DNA from: Xanthomonas euroxanthea
Lineage (GTDB): Bacteria; Pseudomonadota; Gammaproteobacteria; Xanthomonadales; Xanthomonadaceae
Assembly (NCBI RefSeq): GCF_900476395.1
Contig: NZ_UIHB01000003.1
Span: 111,736-175,735, forward strand
Reading direction: 5' to 3'
Length of the DNA: 64,000 bases
Positions 44,764 to 55,956 of the stretch are shown here, in pieces. The position numbers and the translations under genes are program-made. Every line of letters begins with the position of its first letter. Positions within the stretch are counted from its first letter, which is position 1. The notes beneath the pieces are model-generated. The model saw nothing but the letters and a program-made list of their open reading frames with translations, searched no databases and was not told the origin of the DNA.

Positions 44764-47544
44764 ATGCCCTCGCCCCCCACGCAATCCCGCTCCGGCGGCA
44801 GTCTGGCGTACCGCCTGATGCTCGGCACCGCGGTCGCTGCATTGCTGTGCTTCGGCCTGACCGCGGCGATCAGCTACTGGCAAAGCAGTCGCGCGCTGAT
44901 CGCGTCGGCGCAGACCACGATGCAGAACGCGGCGCGCTATCAGGCCGAGCAGATCGGCAGCGAGCTGGGGCAGGCATTCACCACTGGCCAGTCGCTCGCC
45001 AGCGCCCTGCTGGCGCAGCGTGCGCATGGCGGGGTGAGCCGCGAGGCGGCGGCGGCGATCGTGCACGACGCGTTGCAGAACCATCCCGAATGGGTGGGCA
45101 TGGGCACCTTGTGGGAGCCGCAGGCCTTCGACGGCAAGGACGGCGACTATGTCGATGCCCAGGGCCACGACAACACCGGCCGTTTCATGACCTACTGGGC
45201 CTACAACGGGCAGTCGCTGATCCGCGAGCCGTTGGTCGGCTACGAAAAGCCCGGCGACGGCGACTGGTACCTCAAGCCCCGCGAGCTGGGCCGGCAGATC
45301 GTGGCCGGCCCCTACGATTACCAGATCGGCGGCAAGCCGGTGCTGATGACCACCTTGTCCACGCCCATCCTGGACCAGGGCAAGTATGTGGGCGTGGTGT
45401 CGGTGGATTTCGCCCTGGCCGCATTGCAGAAGCGCCTGAGCGCGTTGCGCCCGATGGACGATGGCTATGTCGAGCTGATCTCGCCGGCCGGGGTGATTCT
45501 GGCCTCGCGCGACGCTGCGCGGATCGGCAAGCCGGCCGACGGTGCCGACTATCGCGCGATGCTGGCGGCCACCAGGGCCGGCAAGGACTATCTGGACTTC
45601 ACGCCGGACGCCGCCGGCACGGTCAGCGCCTATGTGCCGTTGCAGATCGGCCACGCGCAGGAGCGTTTTGCGCTGGGCGTGGTGGTGCCGTATGCGGCGA
45701 TCATGCAGCAGGCACATCGCCTGTTGTGGACCATCCTGGCGGTCGGCCTGGGCTCGGCGCTGGTGCTCAGCGTTGCGCTGTTCGCACTGTTGCGCCGTCA
45801 GGTGGTGGGCCCGCTGGATGCCGCTGCAAAGGTGGCAGGTGCCATTGCCTCCGGCAAGCTGGACAACCAGATCGCCGCGCAGCGCCAGGACGAGGTGGGC
45901 CGCCTGATGGGCGCCATGCAGCGCATGCAGACCGACCTGCGCCAGCGCATCGAACGCGATGCGCAGATCGCCAACGAAAACCTGCGCATCCGCACCGCGC
46001 TGGAACATTCGGAGATGGAAGTGCTGCTGGCCGACGAGCAGCACACGGCGGTGTTCATCACCCAGGCGCTGCACAACTCGTTGAAGCGCAGCGAAGCGGC
46101 GTTTCATGCCAAGGGCCAGGAGGGCTTCAGCGCCGATGCGGTGGTCGGCAACCCGCTGGACTATGTGTTCGGCACCGATGCCGACGGCAAGGCACGCATG
46201 CAGCGCCTGCAGCAACTGCAGTCCACCACATTGGAGCGCTACGCCTTCGGGCCGGTGACGCTGGATCTGAGCATGACCCCACTGTACGCCGCCGATGGTC
46301 ATCGCAGCGGCAGCATGCTGCTGTGGCGCAATGTCAGCGCCGAGGTCAGCACGCAGGCAGAGGTCGCCGCGCTGGTGCAGTCGGCGCTGATGGGCGACTT
46401 CGGCCAACGCCTGGCATTGGACGATAAGCACGGCTTCTATCTGGAATTCGGCCGTCAGCTCAACGGCCTGCTGGAAACCACCTCGCAAGGCCTGGAACGT
46501 ATTTCCCGCCTGCTCAGCGCGCTGGCCGAGGGCGACCTCACCGTGCGCATGGACGGACAGTTCCAGGGCGTGTTCGCCCGCATGCGCGACGATGCCAACG
46601 CCACCGTGGCGCAACTGACCGGCATCGTGGCGGGCATCCAGACCTCGGCCACGCAGATCAACGCGGCCGCCAGCGAGATTGCCGCCGGCAACAGCGACCT
46701 GTCGCAACGCACCGAACAACAGGCCGCCAACCTGGAGGAAACCGCCGCCTCGATGGAGGAGCTCACCTCCACCGTCAAGCAGAACGCCGAGCACGCGCGC
46801 CAGGCCAACCAGCTGGCGATCGGCGCGGCCGATGTCGCCTCGCATGGCGGCGCGGTGGTGGCGCAGGTGGTCACCACCATGTCCGGCATCGAGATCTCCT
46901 CGAAGAAGATTGCCGAGATCATCAGCGTGATCGACGGCATCGCCTTCCAGACCAATATCCTGGCCTTGAACGCGGCGGTGGAAGCGGCGCGTGCCGGCGA
47001 ACAGGGCCGTGGTTTTGCCGTGGTCGCCACCGAAGTGCGCACGTTGGCGCAGCGCTCGGCCGGCGCGGCCAAGGAGATCAAGCACCTGATCGACGACTCG
47101 GTAGGCAAGGTCGCGCAGGGCGCGTCGCTGGTGCAGCAGGCCGGCACCACCATGGCCGAGATCGTGGCCAGCGTGCAGCGCGTGACCGACATCATGGGCG
47201 AGATCTCCGCCGCCTCGCAGGAGCAGTCCAGCGGCATCGAGCAGGTCAACCTCACCGTCACCCAGATGGACGAAGCCACCCAGCAGAACGCGGCACTGGT
47301 GGAAGAAGCCACCGCCGCCGCACGCGCGATGGAAGAACAGGCCGGCCAGCTGACCGATGCGGTGGCGGTGTTCAAGCTCAGCCACGTCGGCAGGCCGGCG
47401 GCGATTGCCGCTGCCGCCACACCCGGCGTCAGCCCGGTTGCGCCCTCCACACGGGCACCGACCGGCAACAAGCGCGCTGCCATGCCGCCGCGTCCCCCTA
47501 CCCGCAGTGCCGCCGGCAACGACAGCCAGTGGCAGGATTTCTGA
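44764..47544 (+). CDS. Methyl-accepting chemotaxis protein, double-Cache sensor plus PAS-like module
   Basis: 926 residues. Membrane helix 1 (about 20-40), a large periplasmic dCache-type domain (about 50-310; motifs [18 protein letters not shown] and [13 protein letters not shown]), helix 2 (about 320-345), HAMP, a PAS-like region (about 415-530, with [12 protein letters not shown] and a [11 protein letters not shown] end), a second HAMP (about 555-610) and the signalling domain with tip near 722. The C-terminal SQWQDF fits the xWxxF pentapeptide that tethers CheR/CheB. No own promoter is visible; it is probably transcribed with the preceding MCP. Confidence 0.94.
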   Translation: MPSPPTQSRSGGSLAYRLMLGTAVAALLCFGLTAAISYWQSSRALIASAQTTMQNAARYQAEQIGSELGQAFTTGQSLASALLAQRAHGGVSREAAAAIVHDALQNHPEWVGMGTLWEPQAFDGKDGDYVDAQGHDNTGRFMTYWAYNGQSLIREPLVGYEKPGDGDWYLKPRELGRQIVAGPYDYQIGGKPVLMTTLSTPILDQGKYVGVVSVDFALAALQKRLSALRPMDDGYVELISPAGVILASRDAARIGKPADGADYRAMLAATRAGKDYLDFTPDAAGTVSAYVPLQIGHAQERFALGVVVPYAAIMQQAHRLLWTILAVGLGSALVLSVALFALLRRQVVGPLDAAAKVAGAIASGKLDNQIAAQRQDEVGRLMGAMQRMQTDLRQRIERDAQIANENLRIRTALEHSEMEVLLADEQHTAVFITQALHNSLKRSEAAFHAKGQEGFSADAVVGNPLDYVFGTDADGKARMQRLQQLQSTTLERYAFGPVTLDLSMTPLYAADGHRSGSMLLWRNVSAEVSTQAEVAALVQSALMGDFGQRLALDDKHGFYLEFGRQLNGLLETTSQGLERISRLLSALAEGDLTVRMDGQFQGVFARMRDDANATVAQLTGIVAGIQTSATQINAAASEIAAGNSDLSQRTEQQAANLEETAASMEELTSTVKQNAEHARQANQLAIGAADVASHGGAVVAQVVTTMSGIEISSKKIAEIISVIDGIAFQTNILALNAAVEAARAGEQGRGFAVVATEVRTLAQRSAGAAKEIKHLIDDSVGKVAQGASLVQQAGTTMAEIVASVQRVTDIMGEISAASQEQSSGIEQVNLTVTQMDEATQQNAALVEEATAAARAMEEQAGQLTDAVAVFKLSHVGRPAAIAAAATPGVSPVAPSTRAPTGNKRAAMPPRPPTRSAAGNDSQWQDF

Positions 47545-47687
47545 GTGCAGCGGCGCTGCCCTGACCGGGGCGGCTCCCGTGCACCTTCAGCGCCACCGGC
47601 GGGCGCACCCTGCCCGCCACGGCCGCGTTGCCGGCGGCTGATCGCCGCACACACCGGCCGGCGGCCCTACCGTTCGTCCTTCAAAAA

Positions 47688-47714
47688 TAAAGAATCATCC
47701 CGGGCGGCCGTTAG
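47688..47714 (+). promoter_or_regulatory. FliA promoter for the third MCP gene
   Basis: TAAAGAAT-N11-GCCGTTAG, exact sigma28 spacing, about 42 nt before the ATG at 47756. Confidence 0.8.
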
Positions 47715-47755
47715 CGTGCTGGAGAGCGTCCCTGCGCAATGTCCCGGAGTCACTG

Positions 47756-50011
47756 ATGAACAAGTTCAACGATTGGCCGATCCGCCGCAAACTGATGGTT
47801 GCCTTCTGCCTGAGCGCCGTGCTCACCGCCTTGCTGGGCGGCCTGGGCTATTCACGCATGCGGCAGATGCAGCAGCAGGCAGTGCTGATCAATGAGGAGG
47901 TCGTCCCGATCCTGAGCAAACTCTCGGAGCTGCGTGCCTTCGGTGGCGAATTCCGTATCTACGAATCCGGTCAGTTCGTCAATCTCGAGGATCCGGAACG
48001 CTATGCCTACTTTCTCACCCGCATGGATGATATCCAGGGCAAGTACGCGCAGACACAAAAGGCGCTGGCAGCGAAGATCGACGCTGCGTCGCCGCTCAAG
48101 GCCGCGTACACCAAGCTTGCCGAACAAAGCGCGAGCTACTTTCAAGCCAACAAGACGCTGCGTACGCTCTACAAGCAGCCCGACTATGCGGCGGCAGTGC
48201 TTGCAAACAAGCAATCCGGTGACATTCGCAAGGAATTGTTCGAGACGATCGACAAAATGTATGCCGAGCAGTCGACCGCGCTGGCCAACATGGTTGCCGC
48301 CAGCAGCGCCTCGTTCAAGCTGACCAGCGCGGTGTTGCTGCTGGGCACGCTGTTGATGGCGGCGCTGTCGGTGACCTTCGGCTGGCTGATCGCACGCAGC
48401 ATCACCAATCCGCTGTCCAAGGCGCTGGGCGCCATCAAGGCGGTCTCGCGCGGCGACCTGAGCGTGCAGGTCCACAAGACCAGCAACGACGAGATCGGCC
48501 AGATGCTCGAGGCCACCAGCGGCATGACGCAGATGCTGCGCCGCTTCAGCGACGAGACCGCGCGCATGTCACACCTGCATGCGGCCGAAGACATCACCCA
48601 CCGCATGCCGGAGGATTTCCCCGGCGTGTACGGCACGCTGGCCGGCGGCATCAACACGATGATCTTCGAGCATCTGGATGCCATCACCGACGCGGTGCGC
48701 ATCCTCAACCAGTACGCACAGGGCGACCTGACCCAGGACGCACGCCGCCTGCCGGCCAGCCGCGCGATCCTGCATGAAGCGATGGATGCGGCCAAGGCCA
48801 GCCTGTTGTCGATCAATACCGAGATCAAGCAGCTGGCGCAGGCCGCAGCCGCCGGCGACTTCAGCGCACGTGGCGACGCGGCGCGCTTCAAGTACGACTT
48901 CGCGGTGATGGTGGCGGATCTGAACTCGATGATGGAGGTCAGCGACCGCAATCTGGGCAAGCTGTCGCAGCTGCTCGGCGCGGTGGCCGAAGGCGACCTG
49001 ACCGCACGCATGGACGGGCAGTTCCACGGCGTGTTCGCGCGCCTGCGTGACGATGCCAATGCCACCACCCAGCGCCTGACCGATATCGTCGGCCGCATCA
49101 AGCACTCCACGCTGGCCATCAACACCGCTGCCGGCGAAATCGCCGCCGGCAACAACGACTTGTCGCAGCGCACCGAGCAGCAGGCCGCCAACCTGGAAGA
49201 AACCGCCGCCTCGATGGAAGAGCTCACCTCCACGGTGAAGCAGAACGCCGAGCATGCGCGCCAGGCCAACCAGCTCGCCATTGGTGCGGCCGACGTGGCC
49301 TCGCACGGCGGCGCCGTGGTCAGCCAGGTGGTGGACACCATGTCCGGCATCCAGACCTCGTCCAGGAAGATCGCCGAGATCATCTCGGTCATCGACGGCA
49401 TCGCCTTCCAGACCAATATCCTGGCCCTGAACGCAGCGGTGGAAGCGGCGCGTGCCGGTGAACAGGGCCGCGGCTTTGCGGTGGTCGCCAGCGAAGTGCG
49501 CACGCTGGCGCAGCGTTCGGCCGGCGCCGCCAAGGAAATCAAGAGCCTGATCGACGACTCGGTCAGCAAGGTGGCCGAAGGCTCGGCGCTGGTGAACCAG
49601 GCCGGCAGCACCATGAGCGAGATCGTCTCCTCGGTGCAGCGCGTCACCGACATCATGAGCGAGATCTCCGCCGCCTCGCAGGAACAGTCGGCCGGCATCG
49701 AGCAGGTCAACCAGACCGTCACCCAGATGGACGAGGCGACCCAGCAGAACGCCGCACTGGTGGAAGAAGCCACCGCCGCCGCACGGTCGATGGAAGAACA
49801 GGCGCAACAGCTCACCGAGGCGGTCGCCCTGTTCCGCCTGTCAGCCGAGCTCGAAGCGGTGACCCGCGCCACGCCGGTGGTGCGCCAACTCGCTGCCAAG
49901 CGGCCTGCCGCCGCCAGTGCACCGGCGCCTAGGCCGCAGGTCGCCAGGCCGGCGGCACGTGCTGCCGTGGCATTGGCTCCGTCCAACGAATCGGACTGGG
50001 CCGAGTTCTAG
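47756..50011 (+). CDS. Methyl-accepting chemotaxis protein, four-helix-bundle sensor
   Basis: 751 residues. Membrane helix 1 (about 12-32), a periplasmic helical domain of the 4HB_MCP type (about 35-185), helix 2 (about 190-215), a HAMP followed by further HAMP-like modules to about 450, and the signalling domain with tip near 545. The C-terminus ends ESDWAEF, a CheR/CheB tethering pentapeptide. The periplasmic part differs strongly from the paralogs while the cytoplasmic part is nearly identical. It has its own FliA-type promoter and terminator, so it is a single-gene transcript. Confidence 0.95.
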   Translation: MNKFNDWPIRRKLMVAFCLSAVLTALLGGLGYSRMRQMQQQAVLINEEVVPILSKLSELRAFGGEFRIYESGQFVNLEDPERYAYFLTRMDDIQGKYAQTQKALAAKIDAASPLKAAYTKLAEQSASYFQANKTLRTLYKQPDYAAAVLANKQSGDIRKELFETIDKMYAEQSTALANMVAASSASFKLTSAVLLLGTLLMAALSVTFGWLIARSITNPLSKALGAIKAVSRGDLSVQVHKTSNDEIGQMLEATSGMTQMLRRFSDETARMSHLHAAEDITHRMPEDFPGVYGTLAGGINTMIFEHLDAITDAVRILNQYAQGDLTQDARRLPASRAILHEAMDAAKASLLSINTEIKQLAQAAAAGDFSARGDAARFKYDFAVMVADLNSMMEVSDRNLGKLSQLLGAVAEGDLTARMDGQFHGVFARLRDDANATTQRLTDIVGRIKHSTLAINTAAGEIAAGNNDLSQRTEQQAANLEETAASMEELTSTVKQNAEHARQANQLAIGAADVASHGGAVVSQVVDTMSGIQTSSRKIAEIISVIDGIAFQTNILALNAAVEAARAGEQGRGFAVVASEVRTLAQRSAGAAKEIKSLIDDSVSKVAEGSALVNQAGSTMSEIVSSVQRVTDIMSEISAASQEQSAGIEQVNQTVTQMDEATQQNAALVEEATAAARSMEEQAQQLTEAVALFRLSAELEAVTRATPVVRQLAAKRPAAASAPAPRPQVARPAARAAVALAPSNESDWAEF

Positions 50012-50052
50012 GCCACGCCGCAGCGGCCGCTGCACTGGCCGCCGTCAAACGC

Positions 50053-50083
50053 AAGCCGCGCTCTCCAGAGCGCGGCTTTTTTT
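50053..50083 (+). terminator. Rho-independent terminator
   Basis: An 11-bp perfect stem (AAGCCGCGCTC with its complement), loop TCCA, and a T-run of seven, 42 nt after the MCP stop codon. Confidence 0.92.
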
Positions 50084-50177
50084 ATGCCGCGCCACGCTTT
50101 TTAAAAGGCGCATCAACCCGATAAGGAATAAAACAGCATTCGAATAACTTTTTATTTATGTAGCAATACGATTATTG

Positions 50178-50206
50178 TCGAGTCCGCCGTCATCCCCCGC
50201 CGATAA
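50178..50206 (+). promoter_or_regulatory. Possible FliA promoter with long AT-rich leader
   Basis: TCGAGTCC then GCCGATAA, a perfect -10 but with 13 rather than 11 nt between the 8-mers. The start would be about 190 nt upstream of the MCP ATG at 50407, within unusually AT-rich DNA (50100-50300). Confidence 0.4.
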
Positions 50207-50406
50207 CGATTACACAAACCGATCAATTCCATTCTCGCGATTTATTATTTTTCACAAGCCTGACCGCGTTATATATTTTTTTGATATCGAGGTATTCAGC
50301 GATGCTGTCGTGCGCCGTTACTGCGCATAGCGAGATGTGACGCAGACACTGTTCGGCGTCACCTGATCGCTCCCATCCATTGCGCACCGCCTGCCGGGAA
50401 TTGATC

Positions 50407-52659
50407 ATGACTGCATTTCTTCAACGCTATAACGTCGGCCCCCGACTGGCGGCGGCATTTGCCGTGCTGATCGTTCTCTCCGCCCTCATTGCCATTATCG
50501 GCTATCGCGGGCTGAGCTCGGCACGCACCCTGGTCGACGATCTGGTGCACCAGAACATGGTGAAGATTCGCCTGTCCAACGACATGATGAATGCCAACTA
50601 CATTATTGCGATGCAGATCCGCAATGTGGTTTTGCCAACCAGCAGCGAAGATAATCTCAAGTTTATCGAGACCATCCAGGCTGCGCGCGCCGACTACTCC
50701 AAGGCACGCGAAGCGCTGTATACGATTCCACCGTCTGACCAGGGCCGGGAGATCCGCGCAGAAATCGATCGCCGGCGCGCCGTGGTCAAGGCATTGAACG
50801 ACCAGGTCATGGACCTGGTCCAGACCGGCCATAGCGATGAGGCCCTGCCCTTGCTGCTGACCAAGGCCGCACCGGCGATGCAGCAGTGGCAGGACAAGAT
50901 CGCCGAGAACATCGCGCTGCAGAACACGCTGTCGGCCGAGGCCTCCGCCGTTGCGCTGCAATCCATGGACGACTCGCGCAAGCTGCTGATCGCCGGCTCG
51001 CTGCTGGTGGTGCTGCTGAGCGGCGTGCTGGGCCTGCTGATCACCCGCAGCCTGACCCAGCCGCTGAGCCGGGCCACCCGCGCGGCCGAATCGATTGCCG
51101 GAGGCAAGCTGGACAACGACGTCGACACCCAGTTCAACGACGAAAGCGGCCGCCTGCTCAAGGCGATGAGCAAGATGCAGCTACAGTTGCGCAACCTGCT
51201 CGCCGCCCAGACCGACATGGCCAAGCGCCACGACGATGGCCAGATCAGCTTCCGTATCGATGCCGACGCCTTCCCCGGCGAGTACGGCCGCATGGCGCAT
51301 GACACCAATATGTTGGTGGGCTCGCACATCGCGGTGAAGATGCGCCTGGCGCAGATCATGGGCCGCTATGCGATCGGCGATTTGTCCGAGGACATGGAAA
51401 AGCTGCCTGGCGAAAAGGCCGTGCTCAGCGAGACCATGGCGCAGGTCAAGGTCAACCTCGGCGCGATGAATACCGAGATCAAGCATCTGGCCGTGTCGGC
51501 GGCCAACGGCGACTTCAGTGCCCGCGGCGATGCCGAGCGCTTCCAGTACGACTTCCGCCTGATGGTGGAAAGCCTCAACAACCTGATGGCGACCGCCGAC
51601 GGCAATCTGCAGTCGCTGTCCAGCCTGCTGCAATCCATCGCCGCCGGCGACCTCACCGCGCGCATGAGCGGCGACTTCCGCGGCGTGTTCGCGCAGATGC
51701 GCGACGATGCCAACGCCACGGCCACGCAGCTGGCCGAGATCGTCAGCGGCATCAAGGCCTCGGCGGTGTCGATCAAGGGCGCCGCCAGCGAGATCGCGGC
51801 CGGCAACCAGGATCTGTCGCAGCGCACCGAACAGCAGGCCGCCAACCTGGAGGAAACCGCTGCCTCGATGGAAGAGCTCACCTCCACCGTCAAGCAGAAC
51901 GCCGAGAGCGCACGTCAGGCCAACCAGCTCGCCATCGGCGCGGCCGGTGTGGCCTCGCAGGGCGGCGAGATCGTCAGCAGGGTGGTCGAGACCATGAGCG
52001 GGATCGAAGCCTCCTCCAAGAAGATCGCCGACATCATCTCGGTCATCGACGGCATCTCGTTCCAGACCAACATCCTGGCCTTGAACGCCGCGGTGGAAGC
52101 GGCGCGTGCCGGCGAACAGGGGCGCGGGTTTGCCGTGGTCGCTTCGGAAGTGCGGACGCTGGCGCAACGCTCGTCGGCGGCCGCCAGGGAGATCAAGGGG
52201 CTGATCGACGACTCGGTGCAGCGTGTCTCCGAGGGGTCGGTGCTGGTGCACAGCGCCGGCAAGACCATGGGCGAGATCGTGTCCAGCGTGCAGCGGGTCA
52301 CCGACATCATGGGCGAGATCTCCGCCGCCTCGCAGGAGCAATCCTCGGGCATCGAGCAGGTCAACCAGACCGTCACCCAGATGGACGAGACCACCCAGCA
52401 GAACGCCGCGCTGGTGGAAGAAGCCACTGCCGCCGCACGGGCGCTGGAAGACCAGGCCACCCAGCTCACCGACGCCGTTGCGGTGTTCAAGACCGATGCC
52501 CATGCCTATGCCAAGGCACCGGTGCGCACCGTGCCGCCGCGCCCGGTGGTGACTCCCGCGCTGAAGGCCAAGGTGGCAGCGGCCGGACGCACCGCCGCGG
52601 CCAGGCCGCGCATGGTCGCCACCGCGCCCAGCAACGACACCAGCTGGCAGGAGTTCTGA
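50407..52659 (+). CDS. Methyl-accepting chemotaxis protein, four-helix-bundle sensor
   Basis: 750 residues. Starts [14 protein letters not shown]; membrane helix 1 (about 14-32), periplasmic helical bundle (about 35-190, with [11 protein letters not shown]), helix 2 (about 192-215), HAMP and several HAMP-like modules, and the signalling tip near 544. The C-terminal TSWQEF is a CheR/CheB tether. It resembles the receptors at 55957 and 58723 throughout, including the QRYNVG-type start and the NIVLPT-type motif, so the three form a subfamily. Upstream in-frame extension lacks a ribosome site. Confidence 0.95.
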   Translation: MTAFLQRYNVGPRLAAAFAVLIVLSALIAIIGYRGLSSARTLVDDLVHQNMVKIRLSNDMMNANYIIAMQIRNVVLPTSSEDNLKFIETIQAARADYSKAREALYTIPPSDQGREIRAEIDRRRAVVKALNDQVMDLVQTGHSDEALPLLLTKAAPAMQQWQDKIAENIALQNTLSAEASAVALQSMDDSRKLLIAGSLLVVLLSGVLGLLITRSLTQPLSRATRAAESIAGGKLDNDVDTQFNDESGRLLKAMSKMQLQLRNLLAAQTDMAKRHDDGQISFRIDADAFPGEYGRMAHDTNMLVGSHIAVKMRLAQIMGRYAIGDLSEDMEKLPGEKAVLSETMAQVKVNLGAMNTEIKHLAVSAANGDFSARGDAERFQYDFRLMVESLNNLMATADGNLQSLSSLLQSIAAGDLTARMSGDFRGVFAQMRDDANATATQLAEIVSGIKASAVSIKGAASEIAAGNQDLSQRTEQQAANLEETAASMEELTSTVKQNAESARQANQLAIGAAGVASQGGEIVSRVVETMSGIEASSKKIADIISVIDGISFQTNILALNAAVEAARAGEQGRGFAVVASEVRTLAQRSSAAAREIKGLIDDSVQRVSEGSVLVHSAGKTMGEIVSSVQRVTDIMGEISAASQEQSSGIEQVNQTVTQMDETTQQNAALVEEATAAARALEDQATQLTDAVAVFKTDAHAYAKAPVRTVPPRPVVTPALKAKVAAAGRTAAARPRMVATAPSNDTSWQEF

Positions 52660-52685
52660 GCCAAGCGGGCACAACAGTCTGAATG

Positions 52686-52714
52686 GAGCCGGCCGGCGCG
52701 ACACCGGCCGGCTC
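52686..52714 (+). terminator. GC-rich hairpin after the MCP gene
   Basis: A perfect 11-bp stem (GAGCCGGCCGG with its complement), seven-base loop, no T-run. It overlaps the next FliA-type promoter by two bases, so it separates two transcripts. Confidence 0.6.
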
Positions 52715-52740
52715 AAGGCACAACGGTGATCGGCCGATAG
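52713..52740 (+). promoter_or_regulatory. FliA promoter for the fifth MCP gene
   Basis: TCAAGGCA-N12-GCCGATAG, one base longer than ideal; the implied start is about 20 nt before the ATG at 52767. Confidence 0.65.
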
Positions 52741-52766
52741 GCTGCGTACGCCTATGAGACGCATCC

Positions 52767-55241
52767 ATGATCACCTCGCCCGTGCCGTCGCCACCGACCG
52801 CCCCACGTTCTGCGCATCGCTGGAGCAGCCGCTGGGATGATCTGGCGATCGCCAGGAAGCTTGGTGTGATCGGGATGCTGGCGCTGGCCGGCCTGGTCAT
52901 TCCGGTGCTGCTGTACAGCGGCAAGCTCAATGAAAGTGTGGCCATCAGCAGCAACGAGTTGCGCAGCTATGCGCCGCTCGACCAGATGCTGGGGCTGATC
53001 ACCGATCTGCACGCGGCCCACGTGGACAGCGGCAGCACCGCCCGCGCCGCGGCCGAGCGCGCCGAGCGCGATCTGCAGCGCCTGCTGGCCACCACGGCAA
53101 CCATGCCGGGCTTCGAACGCAGCCAGAAGGCCCTGCTGGGCCTGCAGCAACGCCACGTCGCCGCTGCCGCTGCAAACGGCTACGCCGCCGTCAGCGAACA
53201 GGCGTTTGCCGCACTCGACGCCCTGCGCGACGACAGCCAGCTGGTCTACACCCCGTATATCGAGAGCTACCACCTGGTGGTGGCTACGCTGATCTACAGC
53301 CCCGATGCCACCGAGTCGCTGACCCGGCTGGATGCGGCCAGCGACCCGTCGCAGGCGGCCGGCAGCCGCGCCATGCTGCGCGAACAGCTCAACCAGCTGG
53401 CCCGCAGCCACCGGCGTTTCCGCCACGAGCTGGACAAGGCGATCGGCCTGCTGGAACAGCCCGACCCCGCGCTGGCCGATGCCGCCAAGGCCGAAACCGC
53501 GCGTGCGAACGCGGCGCTGGCCGCACTCGGCACCGCGCTGGACGGCAACGACGCCAGCGCCGATCTCCAGTGGAACGCTGCGCTGGACGCGCTCGGCCAG
53601 GCCATGCAAGCGCTCGGCAGCGTCTCGCTGCAGGCCTTGCAGCGCCAGTCCGAACGTCACCTGGCCGATGCCCGCAACGCGATGTGGCAGGCCATTGCCG
53701 GATTGTCGCTGCTGGCCGCGCTGATCGCGGCGCTGGGCTGGTCCACCCTGTCCAGACTGACCCGCAATGTGCGCCGCGCCGCTGCGGTGGCGGCCAATAT
53801 CGCCCAAGGCCAGCTCGGCGAGCCTATCGCCGCGCCCAGCCGCGATGAAACCGGCCAGCTGCTCGACAACATGCGCCGGATGCAGGAGCAGCTGCAGCGC
53901 GTGCTGGCCGCGCAGAGCGAGATGGCGCAACGCCACGATGCCGGCCAGATCAGTTACCGCATGGACGCCGAGACCTTCCCTGGCGCCTATGCCACCATGG
54001 TGCGCGACACCAACGCCCTGGTCGGCTCGCATATCGCAGTGAAGATGAAACTCGCCCAGATCATGTCGCGCTATGCAATCGGCGACCTGAGCCAGGACAT
54101 GGACCGCCTGCCCGGCGAAAAAGCCGTGTTCAGCGACACCATGGATGCGGTCAAGGCCAACCTGTCGGCAATGAACAGCGAGATCAAGCTGCTGGCGCAG
54201 GCCGCCGCCAACGGCGATTTCAGCGTGCGTGGCGATACGCAGCGCTTCCAGCACGACTTCCTGGCCATGGTCGACAGCCTCAACCAGCTGATGGCCACCG
54301 CCGACGGCAATCTGGGGGCGTTGTCCGGCGTGCTGCAGGCTATCGCGGCAGGCGACCTCACCACCCGCATGCAGGGCGACTTCCACGGCGTGTTCGCGCA
54401 GATGCGTGACGATGCCAATGCCACCGTGGCGCAGCTGGCCGATATCGTCGGACGCATCCAGCGCTCCACCGATGCCATCAACGCTGCCGCCAGCGAGATC
54501 GCCGCCGGCAACCAGGAGCTGTCGCAGCGTACCGAGCAGCAGGCCGCCAACCTGGAGGAAACCGCCGCCGCGATGGAAGAGCTCACCTCCACCGTGCGCA
54601 GCAACGCCGCGCACGCGCGGCGCGCCAGCGAGCTGGTGACCGGCGCCGCCGCGGTGGCTTCGCAAGGTGGCACGGTGGTGGGCGACGTGGTCGGCACCAT
54701 GGCCGACATCCAGGCCGCGTCCCGGAAGATCGCCGACATCATCTCGGTCATCGACGGCATCGCGTTCCAGACCAATATCCTGGCCTTGAACGCGGCAGTG
54801 GAAGCGGCCAGCGCCGGCGAACAGGGGCGCGGCTTTGCGGTTGTCGCCTCGGAAGTGCGCACGCTGGCGCAGCACTCGGCCGGCGCGGCCAAGCAGATCA
54901 AGCAGCTGATCGACGATTCGGTGAGCCGGGTCGAGCAAGGCAATGTGCTGGTCAGCCAGGCCGGTCGCACCATGCAGGACATCGTCGACTCGGTGCGCAG
55001 CGTCACCGAGATCATGCACGAGATCAGCGACGCCTCGCAGCAGCAGTCGCAGGGCATCGAACAGGTCGGCCAGACCGTCGCACAGATGGACCAGGCCACC
55101 CAGCAGAACGCCGCGCTGGTGGAAGAAGCCAGCGCCGCCGCACGCGCGATGGAACAGCAGGCGCAGCAGTTGCGCGATGCGGTGTCGGTGTTCCAGCTGC
55201 ACGCCGCCGTGGTGCCGGCCCGACGCGTGCGTGCCGCCTGA
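52767..55241 (+). CDS. Methyl-accepting chemotaxis protein with long helical sensor; trimer-contact Arg replaced
   Basis: 824 residues. Membrane helix 1 (about 32-50), an unusually long periplasmic helical domain (about 52-308) of no family I can name, helix 2 (about 310-332), HAMP modules and the signalling domain with tip near 656. Two departures from its neighbours: the tip reads [12 protein letters not shown], with serine where the others and E. coli Tsr (R388, a receptor-trimer contact) have arginine, and the C-terminus ends RRVRAA with no CheR-binding pentapeptide. It may therefore join arrays differently. No Shine-Dalgarno is visible before the ATG. Confidence 0.93.
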   Translation: MITSPVPSPPTAPRSAHRWSSRWDDLAIARKLGVIGMLALAGLVIPVLLYSGKLNESVAISSNELRSYAPLDQMLGLITDLHAAHVDSGSTARAAAERAERDLQRLLATTATMPGFERSQKALLGLQQRHVAAAAANGYAAVSEQAFAALDALRDDSQLVYTPYIESYHLVVATLIYSPDATESLTRLDAASDPSQAAGSRAMLREQLNQLARSHRRFRHELDKAIGLLEQPDPALADAAKAETARANAALAALGTALDGNDASADLQWNAALDALGQAMQALGSVSLQALQRQSERHLADARNAMWQAIAGLSLLAALIAALGWSTLSRLTRNVRRAAAVAANIAQGQLGEPIAAPSRDETGQLLDNMRRMQEQLQRVLAAQSEMAQRHDAGQISYRMDAETFPGAYATMVRDTNALVGSHIAVKMKLAQIMSRYAIGDLSQDMDRLPGEKAVFSDTMDAVKANLSAMNSEIKLLAQAAANGDFSVRGDTQRFQHDFLAMVDSLNQLMATADGNLGALSGVLQAIAAGDLTTRMQGDFHGVFAQMRDDANATVAQLADIVGRIQRSTDAINAAASEIAAGNQELSQRTEQQAANLEETAAAMEELTSTVRSNAAHARRASELVTGAAAVASQGGTVVGDVVGTMADIQAASRKIADIISVIDGIAFQTNILALNAAVEAASAGEQGRGFAVVASEVRTLAQHSAGAAKQIKQLIDDSVSRVEQGNVLVSQAGRTMQDIVDSVRSVTEIMHEISDASQQQSQGIEQVGQTVAQMDQATQQNAALVEEASAAARAMEQQAQQLRDAVSVFQLHAAVVPARRVRAA

Positions 55242-55956
55242 CGCCCCTGCGTGCGGAGTTGGGTACGCGCGCGGTGGGCGACGCCGCGCGCATGGGGGCA
55301 GTCACACCGTGCACTCGTGCTGCGCGGTCACTGGCCGCGGTGTCTGCTACGTGGTCGCCGGCCGCGGTGTCTTGACCGAGACTGGCTGAGCCACCCCGCC
55401 TGCGCCTGCGATCGCGCATTGCACCCGGGTCGCAACCGAGGCAGTGGCGCCACCCCGCCGTTGCGGACTCGCTTCAACTGCCCAGCGCAGGTTCGATTCC
55501 TGCCGCAGGCAATACTGCCGCAGCCAATAGCCCCGCCTGCGCATACGGCGCCAGGGTCACCAGGCTGCTGCATCGCTCCAGCAGCCGGTGCCGTCCGCCC
55601 GTCTGTCCTTGCAACCGCAACGGCGCATCACGCTCGAACGAGTGAGCCAGATGTGAATCCGCCGGTCGATGCAACTGCGTCGATGGCACGCACATCGACG
55701 TTTCCGGTCCATTTCTGCACATGCGCGTCACTTCGGTGACGGCCGCCCATACGCAGCGCGGCTGACCAGTTCAGTCGCTCAACCACGGGCCGTTACCTTC
55801 CACGGCACGCTTACCAGCCTTGTCATCGCCGGGGTCTCCCGCTGTTGCCCGCGCGATGGATCGGCTGGATGCCTGCCTTGCCGTACCTGCATCAGACCCA
55901 CGCGTCCGCGCCGACGCGTTTTGTCCTTTCTTGCCCCACTGCCTCGAGACCCCCAA
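55242..55956. other. Long gene-free stretch between MCP genes
   Basis: 715 bases with no convincing gene. A weak FliA-type site is present at 55770-55796; an in-frame upstream extension of the next MCP to 55669 would add 96 residues unlike any receptor and is rejected. Confidence 0.6.
55770..55796 (+). promoter_or_regulatory. Weak FliA-type promoter candidate
   Basis: TTCAGTCG-N11-GCCGTTAC: good -10, poor -35. It lies about 160 nt before the MCP ATG at 55957. Confidence 0.35.

Noticed and set aside
43768..47385. A 1205-codon minus-strand open frame across two MCP genes
   Set aside because: The repeated pattern mirrors the conserved MCP signalling domain read backwards; no ribosome site or known domain. 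The same holds for other long opposite-strand frames at 48184-49986, 52752-55202 and 58711-60999.
55669..55956. N-terminal extension of the MCP at 55957
   Set aside because: The extra 96 residues do not resemble the paralogs, which all begin at the aligned ATG with the [13 protein letters not shown] start.
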